From Flavisolibacter amylovorans (GTDB lineage Bacteria; Bacteroidota; Bacteroidia; Chitinophagales; Chitinophagaceae), in NCBI RefSeq assembly GCF_039541815.1, contig NZ_BAABGY010000001.1:310001-374000 (forward strand): a DNA stretch of 64,000 nucleotides. Direction: 5' to 3'. The first letter of the stretch is position 1, and each line of letters opens with the position of its first letter. This document shows positions 8,559 through 15,362 of this stretch, piece by piece. Made by a program: the position numbers and the translations under genes. The notes under the pieces are model-generated. The model made no database searches. It was not told where the DNA came from and saw only the letters and a list, made by a program, of their open reading frames with translations.

Positions 8559-8579
8559 TATGGTTAATTTTTTCGTGGG

Positions 8580-8587
8580 CAAAAGTA
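8580..8587 (-). promoter_or_regulatory. -7 promoter box for fumC
   Basis: TACTTTTG (minus strand) matches TAnnTTTG. It lies 21 bases before the fumC ATG and directly downstream of the preceding gene's terminator. Confidence 0.65.
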
Positions 8588-8599
8588 CCGTATTGACAC

Positions 8600-8625
8600 A
8601 AAAAAGGCCGCCCGGAGGCAGCCTT
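8600..8625 (-). terminator. Terminator of the outer-membrane protein gene
   Basis: AAGGCCGCC / GGCAGCCTT stem (one C-A mismatch) around a CGGA loop, with a T run on the minus strand, 24 bases after the 8649 stop codon. Confidence 0.75.
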
Positions 8626-8648
8626 TGCGAAAAATATGCGGTACCGGC

Positions 8649-9425
8649 TTAGAAATGGTAGCCGATCGTGAATGTAACGCCGAAGTTGATCGAGCTCTTG
8701 TCGTACGTCGCAAAGCCTTCGGAGCCATTGCCGTTGTTCACGTACTTCGAGCCTTTCACCTTGCGCAGGCCGATGGCCGAGGAAGACTCGATGGTGATCC
8801 GGTCGTGCACCCACTGGTTGCCGAAGTGGACCATGAAGTCGGTGATGTTCTCGTACTCGTCGCGGAGGTCGCCGCTGTGCTCGCCGTTCACGTAAGCCGG
8901 GATCGAAAAATTGTAGCGGGCGTAGTTATACTGGAGGCCGATATAGTTGCCCTCGGGTGCTTCGTTCTCGAAGTAGATACGCGGCTCCACGCGGTACATA
9001 TAGCCCATTTTCGGCTTGCGGTACTCGAAGGAGTAGAGCTGCTCGGTCTGGTCCATGTCGAAGTCGTTGGTATTGGACCAGGGATATTCCTTGATGATGG
9101 AGCTCGCGTCTTCGTCGCGGGCGCGGATCATGAGGCCACGCATATAGTTGCGGTTGGTGAGGCCGCCGCCTACCTGCACGGTGAGGAAGTCGGTGAGCCT
9201 TCTTTCGTACAGAAGGGGAAACTGGCCGGTAATAAAGCCAAGGGGAGCGATTTTGATGATGTTGGCGTCGCCGCTGACTTTTTTCTTTTTACGCGTCGTT
9301 TTCTCCTCGCTGAAGATAATGGTGACGGAGCTGTCGCGGGCTTCGCGCTTCGACTGTGCTAATACGGGTTGAGCGATGCACAGAAGCAGCAGTGCAAGCA
9401 GGCAGTTGGTTTTCTTTTTAAGCAT
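8649..9425 (-). CDS. Probable outer-membrane beta-barrel protein
   Basis: 258 residues with a Sec signal peptide (MLKKKTNCLLALLLLCIAQ, cleavage after VLAQ). From about residue 50 the sequence alternates short polar turns with amphipathic strands, for example FPLLYERRLTDFLTVQVGG, YMYRVEPRIYFENEAPEG and IGLQYNYARYNFSIPAY. It ends in an aromatic-terminated strand (FGVTFTIGYHF), the usual form of an outer-membrane barrel. The DUF3575-like start (LGFITGQFPLLYERRL) suggests a small porin-like barrel, but I cannot assign a ligand. It is expressed from a textbook promoter at 9443-9472. Confidence 0.8.
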   Translation of the reverse strand: MLKKKTNCLLALLLLCIAQPVLAQSKREARDSSVTIIFSEEKTTRKKKKVSGDANIIKIAPLGFITGQFPLLYERRLTDFLTVQVGGGLTNRNYMRGLMIRARDEDASSIIKEYPWSNTNDFDMDQTEQLYSFEYRKPKMGYMYRVEPRIYFENEAPEGNYIGLQYNYARYNFSIPAYVNGEHSGDLRDEYENITDFMVHFGNQWVHDRITIESSSAIGLRKVKGSKYVNNGNGSEGFATYDKSSINFGVTFTIGYHF

Positions 9426-9442
9426 TTAGCGGATTTGATGCG

Positions 9443-9472
9443 CAAATGTATTTTATTTGCATACTAAACCAA
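9443..9472 (-). promoter_or_regulatory. Full -33/-7 promoter of the outer-membrane protein gene
   Basis: On the minus strand TTG (9472-9470), exactly 19 bases, then TACATTTG (9450-9443). This is a complete match to the Bacteroidota consensus TTG-N19-TAnnTTTG, 17 bases before ATG. Confidence 0.8.
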
Positions 9473-9482
9473 AATTATTAAT

Positions 9483-11075
9483 ATGAGAAACGCTCTGATT
9501 GCTGGTGCCTTGCTGGTGGCCGGCTCTGTGAGTGCCCAAAGGGTAAGTGTAAGTTGGGGTGAGGAAAGCAAAACCGAGCTTTCGTACGGCTCCCTGGTCC
9601 GTGGCAACGGCACCGATATGGTGAAATTGTGCTTCGAGAACAAGGGTGGCGGCATGTTTTCCAAAAGAACGACGACCCCGATCCTGGCGCGCTACAACAA
9701 CCGCCTCCGCGAAGAAGGCGTGCGCAGCTACAATGCCAGCGAAGAAGGTGTCAACTTCGATAACCTGCTCAGCGTAGGCGGCAACCTGTTCATGTTCACC
9801 AACCGCTACGAGCGCAGCGACAAGACTACGTATTTCTACTCCCAGAAGATCGATCCCAAGACGCTGATGCCCTCGGGTGCACCGGTGAACCTCGGTACCA
9901 TGGCTGCCCTCGACCGCTCCCGCCAGTCGACCGCCGACTACGAGATCTCCAAGGACTCTTCCAAGATCCTCATGTTCGGTCTCTCGCCCTTTTCCAAGAA
10001 GAATAACGAGAAGTACTACATGGCCGTGTACAACAACCAGATGGCCAAGCAGTGGGACAACACCGTAGAATTACCGTATCTCGACAAGTTCATCGTGATC
10101 TTCGACTACCTGGTGACCAACAACGGTGACGTAGGTGTGCTGATCAAGCATTACGACAAGGAAGTAAAGAAGGAGAAGATCCGCGAGGACGGCGCCAACG
10201 TGCCGGCCTACAAGACCAAGTTCCTGCTCTATGCGAAAGGCGCCGCCAAGCCGAAGGAATTCACCCTCGACCTGAAGGACAAATTCGTACACGACCTGCA
10301 GCTTACCTCCGACGACAACAACAACCTGACGCTTTTCGGCCTGTACAAGAACAAGTACGACGGCTATGTGAACGGCTACTTCATCACCACGCTCAACAGC
10401 TCGGCCGACAAGGTGGAGACCAACAAGATGGAGGCCTTCCCCGAAACGCTCGTGGACCTCGTGAAGAAGGACAAGCAGGGCAGCAACAAGGAAAAAGACC
10501 CGGGTCTGAGCTCTTATTTCACCCTGGCAGACGTGGTGACCCGCGCCGACGGCAGCACCGACTACCTGCTCGAGTACTATAAGAAGGTGATCGTGACCCG
10601 CTCCAGCGGTGGCGGTCCCGGTATCTCGATCACCACGAGCTACAGCTACCCCATCTATCACTACGGCGACGTCATCGACATCCACGTCACGAACGGCAAG
10701 CCGACGAGCTTCATCCGTCTTCCCAAATACCAGGAAACGGCCAATACGAACATGTTCAGCTCGTTCAAGGCGGCTACCGCCAACAACAAGCTCTTCCTGT
10801 TCTATAACGACGACCGCGACAACGTGGAGCGCGACATCGAGAAGCGCCCCGACGACATGATCAAGTTCACCAAGAGCATCCTGGCCCTGGCCACCATCGA
10901 CCAGCGCGACAACCTGACGCGCAGCATGGTGTACGACCACAAAGAAATGAAGCTCACCACCTGCGTGCGCGTAAGCCAGCGCCTCGGCAACTCGGTGATC
11001 GGCCTTTATGCCCAGCGCATGGGCGGCATGTTCTCCTCCGCGAAGGATATGGTCGGCCTCCTCGAGCTGAAGTAA
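9483..11075 (+). CDS. Secreted protein of unknown function
   Basis: 530 residues with a signal peptide (MRNALIAGALLVAGSVSAQ). No lipobox, no membrane segment beyond the signal, and no T9SS sorting domain at the C-terminus (LLELK), so it is probably periplasmic. The mature part is repetitive beta-strand sequence with aromatic/Asp turns (YYMAVYNNQMAKQWDNTVEL, TLFGLYKNKYDGYVNGYF, NKLFLFYNDDRDNVERDIE), suggesting a beta-propeller-like fold. I do not recognise a named family. It is divergent from the outer-membrane barrel gene and ends at a strong terminator. Confidence 0.8.
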   Translation: MRNALIAGALLVAGSVSAQRVSVSWGEESKTELSYGSLVRGNGTDMVKLCFENKGGGMFSKRTTTPILARYNNRLREEGVRSYNASEEGVNFDNLLSVGGNLFMFTNRYERSDKTTYFYSQKIDPKTLMPSGAPVNLGTMAALDRSRQSTADYEISKDSSKILMFGLSPFSKKNNEKYYMAVYNNQMAKQWDNTVELPYLDKFIVIFDYLVTNNGDVGVLIKHYDKEVKKEKIREDGANVPAYKTKFLLYAKGAAKPKEFTLDLKDKFVHDLQLTSDDNNNLTLFGLYKNKYDGYVNGYFITTLNSSADKVETNKMEAFPETLVDLVKKDKQGSNKEKDPGLSSYFTLADVVTRADGSTDYLLEYYKKVIVTRSSGGGPGISITTSYSYPIYHYGDVIDIHVTNGKPTSFIRLPKYQETANTNMFSSFKAATANNKLFLFYNDDRDNVERDIEKRPDDMIKFTKSILALATIDQRDNLTRSMVYDHKEMKLTTCVRVSQRLGNSVIGLYAQRMGGMFSSAKDMVGLLELK

Positions 11076-11093
11076 TTGCCTCCGGATATTTGT

Positions 11094-11124
11094 AAAAGCC
11101 CCGACGGACCCGTCGGGGCTTTTT
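11094..11124 (+). terminator. Rho-independent terminator
   Basis: AGCCCCGACGG (11097-11107) pairs with CCGTCGGGGCT (11110-11120), followed by five T. It ends the 9483-11075 transcript. Confidence 0.92.
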
Positions 11125-11166
11125 CGTGGGGGCCGGTTTTGGTTTTGTTTTTGCACCACATCGGTT

Positions 11167-11799
11167 ATGGGAGCCTTGTGGAAATGGATGGGCGGGATCT
11201 TGTTGGCCGGATCGGTATCCGCCTGCAGCCCGGGCGGCGCGGGCAACGGCTCCGTGCGCGACACGCTGCTGGTGAGCGACTCGGCGGCCGCCTTTGCCGA
11301 CAGCACGCGGCTCGCGCCGATGCACCCTGATACGGCGCGGCCCGACGGCACTGTGCAGCGCGATACGGCCTTTATTGCACCATCCGCAGCCGTGGACACG
11401 CGAAACGTCGCTCCCGCCGACCTCGTTGCCTTCTCCCGAACCCTGCTCGGCACGCCCTACGTATACGGCAGCACGAACCCGAAGGTGGGCTTCGACTGCT
11501 CCGGCTTCATCACCTATGTATTCAATCATTTCGGCATCTCGGTGCCGCGCTCCTCCATCGACTTTACGCCGGTGGGCCGCGACGTGGACACGGCCGATGC
11601 GCGCCCGGGCGACCTGATCCTGTTCACCGGCACCAATCACCTCGAGCGGCACGTGGGGCATATGGGCATCGTGGTGGGCAGGGAGGGCGGTGCGATGCAG
11701 TTCATCCACTCCACTTCGGGCAAGGCGATGGGCGTTACCATCACGCCCCTCAACGAGTATTACGTTCGTCGCTTCGTGCGCGTGGCGCGGGTGTTTTGA
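11167..11799 (+). CDS. NlpC/P60 family lipoprotein (C40 cysteine peptidase)
   Basis: Cell-wall hydrolase of the NlpC/P60 family, cutting D-gamma-Glu-(mDAP) type bonds in peptidoglycan stems. The signal peptide ends in GSVSAC, a lipobox with Cys at about residue 20, so the enzyme is membrane-anchored. A Pro/Thr/Asp linker (about 21-85) precedes the catalytic domain. Its triad is visible: Cys in VGFDCSGFITYVF (residue 111), His in HVGHMGIVVG (165) and a polar third residue, His in FIHSTSGKAMG (181). LGTPYVYGS before the Cys is typical. The stop codon TGA is the first three bases of an intergenic inverted element. Confidence 0.93.
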   Translation: MGALWKWMGGILLAGSVSACSPGGAGNGSVRDTLLVSDSAAAFADSTRLAPMHPDTARPDGTVQRDTAFIAPSAAVDTRNVAPADLVAFSRTLLGTPYVYGSTNPKVGFDCSGFITYVFNHFGISVPRSSIDFTPVGRDVDTADARPGDLILFTGTNHLERHVGHMGIVVGREGGAMQFIHSTSGKAMGVTITPLNEYYVRRFVRVARVF

Positions 11800-12087
11800 C
11801 CTCACCCCCGGCCCCTCCCCGGGAGGGAGGGGTGACTCTGTGTCACTGAACTATATTTTGTAAACCTTTGTTCAGGTTGAACACTCAGCTATCCATTCCT
11901 CAAGAGCTGCCGGTCGCCTTTGGGAATGTTTTCCGATAGAGCTTACGCATTAATAGCCTAAAAGCCCCGGCATCGAAGATGCCGGGGCTTTTAGATAATG
12001 AATCTTCAGCTTTAGAGATGACAGCTACCATAGTTCGGTCCCACTGAGTCACCCCTCCCCTTCGGGGAGGGGCCGGGGGTGGGGTCA
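11797..12087. repeat. Inverted-repeat element filling a convergent gap and supplying both stop codons
   Basis: Two arms of about 57 bases, roughly 85-90% identical in inverted orientation (11797-11854 and 12031-12087). Each begins TGAC(C/T)(C/T)CACCCCCGGCC and contains an internal CCCCTCCCC/GGGGAGGGG-type hairpin. The first TGA of each arm is the stop codon of the flanking gene: the NlpC/P60 gene on plus, enoyl-CoA hydratase on minus. A 17-bp perfect terminator palindrome sits between the arms. CCCCCGGCCCCTCCCC repeats of this type are scattered in many bacterial genomes. There is no transposase. Confidence 0.8.
11958..11994. terminator. Bidirectional terminator inside the inverted element
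   Basis: A 17-base perfect stem, CTAAAAGCCCCGGCATC (11958-11974) with its complement (11978-11994), GAA loop, with A and T runs on both flanks. It can stop transcription from both convergent genes. Confidence 0.9.
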
Positions 12088-12864
12088 CTTGCCGGTGAAC
12101 TGGGGCTTGCGCTTCTCGAGGAAGGCGGTGGTGCCTTCGCGCATGTCGTCGGTGGCGAAGCAGGCGCCGAAGAGGCCGATCTCTTTTTCAAATCCCTCGC
12201 CGGAGGCGCCAAAGACGGCATTAGCCGCCGTGATGCAGTGCGCCACCGCTAAAGGCGCTTTCGTGTTGATGGTTTCGAGCAGCGCGCGGGTCCTGGTCAG
12301 CAGTTCTTCCTGCGGCACCACGTGGTTGACGAGGCCCCACTGCAGCGCGGTGGCTGCGTCGATCATGTTGCCGGTGAGCATCAGCTCGAGGGCGCGGCCC
12401 TTGCCTACAAGCTGCACGAGGCGCTGGGTGCCCCCGTAGCCGGGAATGAGCCCGAGGTTCACCTCCGGCTGGCCGAACTTTGCATTCTCGGAGGCGAGGC
12501 GGAAGTGGCAGCTCATGGCGAGCTCGCAGCCGCCGCCGAGGGCAAAGCCGTTGACCGCGCCTACGATCGGCTTGGCACAGCGCTCGATTCGGTTGAACAC
12601 CGTTTCCTGGCCCTGGCGTGCGAGCGTTTCTCCCTCTTCTTTGGAGAGTCCCACGAACTCGCTGATGTCGGCCCCGGCCACAAAGCTCTTGGGCCCTGCG
12701 CCCGTAATGAGGGCAGAACGTATCTCCGCGTTCGATTCGATCTCCGTGACCACGGCTGCGAGGTCGGCGATCACATCCTTGTTGAGCGCGTTCAGCTTAT
12801 CGGGCCGGTTGATCGTTACCGTAAGAATACCGTTGTCGAGGGAGGTCAGCAAAGTTTGGTACAT
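12085..12864 (-). CDS. Enoyl-CoA hydratase/isomerase (crotonase family)
   Basis: Hydrates 2-trans-enoyl-CoA to 3-hydroxyacyl-CoA in fatty-acid or related acyl-CoA degradation. 259 residues, normal for the family. The oxyanion-hole and first catalytic region are ITGAGPKSFVAGADISEF and FALGGGCELAMSCHFRLA (Glu at about residue 113). The second catalytic Glu is in FGQPEVNLGLIPGYGGTQRL (about 133). Both glutamates are present, so true hydratase activity is likely. The B12-binding gene lies upstream on the same strand, which fits acyl-CoA metabolism, but a repeat-filled gap separates them. Confidence 0.95.
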   Translation of the reverse strand: MYQTLLTSLDNGILTVTINRPDKLNALNKDVIADLAAVVTEIESNAEIRSALITGAGPKSFVAGADISEFVGLSKEEGETLARQGQETVFNRIERCAKPIVGAVNGFALGGGCELAMSCHFRLASENAKFGQPEVNLGLIPGYGGTQRLVQLVGKGRALELMLTGNMIDAATALQWGLVNHVVPQEELLTRTRALLETINTKAPLAVAHCITAANAVFGASGEGFEKEIGLFGACFATDDMREGTTAFLEKRKPQFTGK

Positions 12865-12869
12865 GCGGA

Positions 12870-12908
12870 AAAGGTTTTTAAGGTTTTGAGGGTTCTAGAG
12901 GTTTTGCG
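12870..12908 (+). repeat. Short-word array (AAGGTTTT type)
   Basis: AAGGTTTTTAAGGTTTTGAG followed by GGTTCTAGAGGTTTT: four copies of a GGTTTT-like word directly upstream of the enoyl-CoA hydratase start. Confidence 0.55.
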
Positions 12909-12974
12909 GTCGTCTTCGGCGGTTATCAGAACTGACCACGCTCGTGGGCACATCGTCAATTTGAAACGACCCTT

Positions 12975-13003
12975 ACCAATAAACTAATAGACCAATAGAC
13001 TAG
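12975..13003 (-). repeat. Short-word array containing the stop codon of the B12-binding gene
   Basis: On the minus strand CTAGTCTATTGGTCTATT continues as AGTTTATTGGT: three copies of a CTATTGGT-like word. The gene's TAG is the first triplet of the array. Confidence 0.6.
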
Positions 13004-13416
13004 AATTCCCGGTGCTCCTTCACCCATTCGGTGATGTAGCCGGCGATGTCGGCAGTGGAAGTTCCGGGTGCAAAGAGCTTGCCTACGCCTTGTTCGTTGA
13101 GCTGCTGCATGTCCTCGTCGGGGATGATGCCGCCGCCGGTGAGCAGCACGTCGGTAAGGCCTTTCTCGTTCATGAGCGCTTTCACTTTCGGGAACACGGT
13201 CATGTGTGCGCCGGAGAGGATGGAAATGCCAATGGCGTCCACGTCTTCCTGCAGGGCGGCCGCTACCACCATTTCGGGGGTTTGGCGCAGGCCTGTATAG
13301 ATCACTTCCATGCCGGCGTCTCGCAGCGCCGTGGCGATCACCTTGGCGCCGCGGTCGTGGCCGTCGAGACCCACCTTGGCCACCAGCACGCGTATAGGAC
13401 GATTAAGTGTTTGCAT
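13000..13416 (-). CDS. Stand-alone cobalamin-binding subunit of a methylmalonyl-CoA-mutase-type enzyme
   Basis: 138-residue protein that corresponds almost exactly to the C-terminal B12-binding domain of acyl-CoA mutases. The base-off/His-on signature is VGLDGHDRGAK, with the cobalt-ligating His at residue 20. The downstream blocks ISILSGAHM and VLLTGGGIIPDED form the nucleotide-loop pocket. The start (MQTLNRPIRVLVAKVGLD) is complete, so this is a genuine small subunit and not a fragment. It should pair with a separately encoded catalytic subunit (methylmalonyl- or isobutyryl-CoA type), not present in this window. A perfect -7 box lies 7 bases before ATG. Confidence 0.93.
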   Translation of the reverse strand: MQTLNRPIRVLVAKVGLDGHDRGAKVIATALRDAGMEVIYTGLRQTPEMVVAAALQEDVDAIGISILSGAHMTVFPKVKALMNEKGLTDVLLTGGGIIPDEDMQQLNEQGVGKLFAPGTSTADIAGYITEWVKEHREF

Positions 13417-13423
13417 AACGGGT

Positions 13424-13431
13424 CAAAAGTA
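13424..13431 (-). promoter_or_regulatory. -7 promoter box for the B12-binding gene
   Basis: TACTTTTG on the minus strand matches TAnnTTTG. It lies 7 bases before the start codon, at the edge of the GGTTCAG word array. Confidence 0.6.
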
Positions 13432-13440
13432 AGGTACTTC

Positions 13441-13575
13441 AAGGGTTCAGAAAGGTTCAGGGAGGTTCAGAAAGGTTAAGGGGCGTTAGTGAAGCGGGCG
13501 CTGCACTATTGAACCCTGGCCCCCAACTTTCCTGAACCTTGCTGAACCCTCCTGAACCTTTCTCTATCTCCTGAA
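13441..13575. repeat. Inverted arrays of GGTTCAG/CTGAACC words
   Basis: The left half holds four GGTTCAG-like words (13444-13480) and the right half four CTGAACC words (13531-13575), so the gap can fold back on itself. The right array enters the coding end of the glycosyltransferase: its last codons before TAG already spell TTCAGGAGA. Confidence 0.7.
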
Positions 13576-15093
13576 CTTCGCCTTCATCTCCCGGATCCCT
13601 TCGACCGCAAGGCGGAGCCCGGTGCTGTCGGTCTGCTCGAAGAAGAGGATCGGGCTGCGGTACTGGCGGGAGAGCGCGTTGGTGCAGGAGTCCACCACGT
13701 GGATCCGCGCAAAATGCTCCCAAACGACATCGCCCGGCGGCGGCGCCTCTTCGCCTACAAAAAGGATGTGCCGGTAGTGAAAGCGGTCGGGGATCCAGAG
13801 GAGGTGGGTGCCGTTGTCGGAGATGATCCTGGAGCGGAAGTAGGGGTCTTTGGCATAATAGGCCATCGCGGAGGCGAAGCCGTAATTGCGGCCGAATACT
13901 ACGGTGCCCGCCTTCGTGCTGTCGGGCAGCCGTTGAAAGTACCGCTCGGTCTTTTCCGTGAGCTCGCGCCAGCCCTGCATGTCGGCAAAATCCTGCTGCA
14001 ACGCATGATCCTTCTGGTCTTCCCAGCGCAGGATGCCCATGTCTTTGAGGCCCCAGCGCTCATTCGTGGCCGCCATCGCGGGCGGCGCCTGCAGCGGCAG
14101 CAGGAGCGGGATCGCCGGCAGCGCCAGTGCAACGATCACGCCGGCCGCTGTAAGCCGCAGAGCACGCGCCCGGAGCGCACCTTCGAGCCAGCGCCCGCCG
14201 GCCGCCAGCAGCACCGGGTAGATGCCCAGCGCATAATAGCCTTTGCCGCTGCCCAGCATGAGCAGCGCCAGTATAAATACGTACAGGAAGCCGAAGACCC
14301 GGAACGTGGCGCTGCGGAACAGCCACCAGAGGCCGCCGATGCAAACGAACGATACCGGCAGGAACATGAGCAGCTGCTCTTTCAGAAAGTCGGTCTTGCT
14401 GAGGTACTGAAGCTGTGTGTCGCGCAGCTCCTGCATGTGGTGCACGAGCGGCCAGTTGTGGAAATACTGCCAGGCCAGGTTGGGCAGCACGAGCGCGGCG
14501 CCGATGGCGGCAGCGATCCAGAGCGGGCGGCGTACGAGCAGCACGCGGTGTTTTGTTGCCAGCAGGGCCAGCAGCAGCGCGAGTACATAGAACAGCACCG
14601 AGTACTTGCCCCACCAGCCGAAGGCGAGTGCGCCGGCCAGCCAATAGAGATCGCGGTGCTGCTGGCGTAACAGGTAGCGTTGTAAAAAGAACGATGCGAG
14701 CGTCCAGGAAAAGATGTCGAGGAAGTTGGGTTGAAACAGGAAGTGCACGCGGAGGTAGGCGGAGAGGATAAGGCCGAGCCCCGCGATGAGTAGAGCATAG
14801 AGCCCGCCGCCGAAGCCTTTCACAAGCCGCAGCGTGAGCCAGAGTGTAGCCGCGCCGAAGAGCGAGGGCCAGAACTTGATCCAGAAGTCACCGCCGCCGA
14901 AGAGCGAGGACACCCATCCCAACAGCCCGATCAGCGGCGGGTTCTCGAGGTAGCCGAGCGCGAGGTGGCGCCCCTGGGCATAATACAGGTACTCGTCGCG
15001 GTGCAGCTCGAAGGCCGGGTGCGATAAGAGAAAGGGCAGCGCGAACTTCAGGAGCACGAGTCCCCAGGCAAGTCGCTTTTCGTTCGGGTCCAT
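13564..15093 (-). CDS. Polytopic glycosyltransferase, GT39/ArnT-like
   Basis: Inner-membrane glycosyltransferase of the dolichyl-phosphate-mannose/ArnT superfamily, using a polyprenyl-linked sugar. 509 residues from the ATG at 15093, which lies five bases after a -7-like box (TACTTTAG). About ten to eleven hydrophobic segments span residues 10-350, and a soluble C-terminal domain follows. The first periplasmic loop carries HRDEYLYYAQGRHLALGYLE, with the acidic pair and PP motif (YLENPPLIG) typical of PMT_2-type enzymes. FGWWGKYSVLFYVLALL is another family block. Acceptor unknown. Confidence 0.88.
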   Translation of the reverse strand: MDPNEKRLAWGLVLLKFALPFLLSHPAFELHRDEYLYYAQGRHLALGYLENPPLIGLLGWVSSLFGGGDFWIKFWPSLFGAATLWLTLRLVKGFGGGLYALLIAGLGLILSAYLRVHFLFQPNFLDIFSWTLASFFLQRYLLRQQHRDLYWLAGALAFGWWGKYSVLFYVLALLLALLATKHRVLLVRRPLWIAAAIGAALVLPNLAWQYFHNWPLVHHMQELRDTQLQYLSKTDFLKEQLLMFLPVSFVCIGGLWWLFRSATFRVFGFLYVFILALLMLGSGKGYYALGIYPVLLAAGGRWLEGALRARALRLTAAGVIVALALPAIPLLLPLQAPPAMAATNERWGLKDMGILRWEDQKDHALQQDFADMQGWRELTEKTERYFQRLPDSTKAGTVVFGRNYGFASAMAYYAKDPYFRSRIISDNGTHLLWIPDRFHYRHILFVGEEAPPPGDVVWEHFARIHVVDSCTNALSRQYRSPILFFEQTDSTGLRLAVEGIREMKAKFRR

Positions 15094-15097
15094 GCAA

Positions 15098-15105
15098 CTA
15101 AAGTA
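15098..15105 (-). promoter_or_regulatory. -7-like box for the glycosyltransferase
   Basis: TACTTTAG (minus) matches 7 of 8 positions except for the exact TTTG, and sits 4-5 bases before ATG. Confidence 0.4.
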
Positions 15106-15136
15106 GGAAATCGGTGCACGTCGCACACGAGGTTTT

Positions 15137-15348
15137 TGAACCATGAAGGCACGGAGACACGAAGCATCACGAAGAACTTTTTATAACCTGTAGTACACTT
15201 CCACCCTCTGCTGCAATGGTTTTGGTACCGCTGCGTTTGAAATTCTTTTGTTACGCTCACCACTGCAACAAAAAGAGGACGCCATCGGCGTCCTCATTGA
15301 GACTCTGTGTTGCTCCCTGTCACCCTGCCTCCGTGGTTCAATTGCCGT
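15137..15348. repeat. Imperfect inverted repeat bounding the gltX-glycosyltransferase gap
   Basis: The left arm starts TTGAACCATGAAGGCACGGA and continues GACACGAAGC. The right arm, reversed, starts TTGAACCACGGAGGCAGGGT. About 30 of 39 positions agree. The arms lie at the two ends of the gap and a terminator hairpin lies between them, the same plan as the element at 11797-12087. Confidence 0.6.
15268..15295 (-). terminator. Rho-independent terminator of gltX
   Basis: GAGGACGCC (15275-15283) pairs with GGCGTCCTC (15287-15295), ATC loop, followed on the minus strand by TTTTTG. Confidence 0.85.
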
Positions 15349-15362
15349 GAGCGCAGCGAACC

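Noticed and set aside
7080..8567. Long plus-strand open frame (495 codons) opposite fumC
   Set aside because: It is the antisense of fumC; high GC keeps it open. It shows no protein family and fumC is certain.
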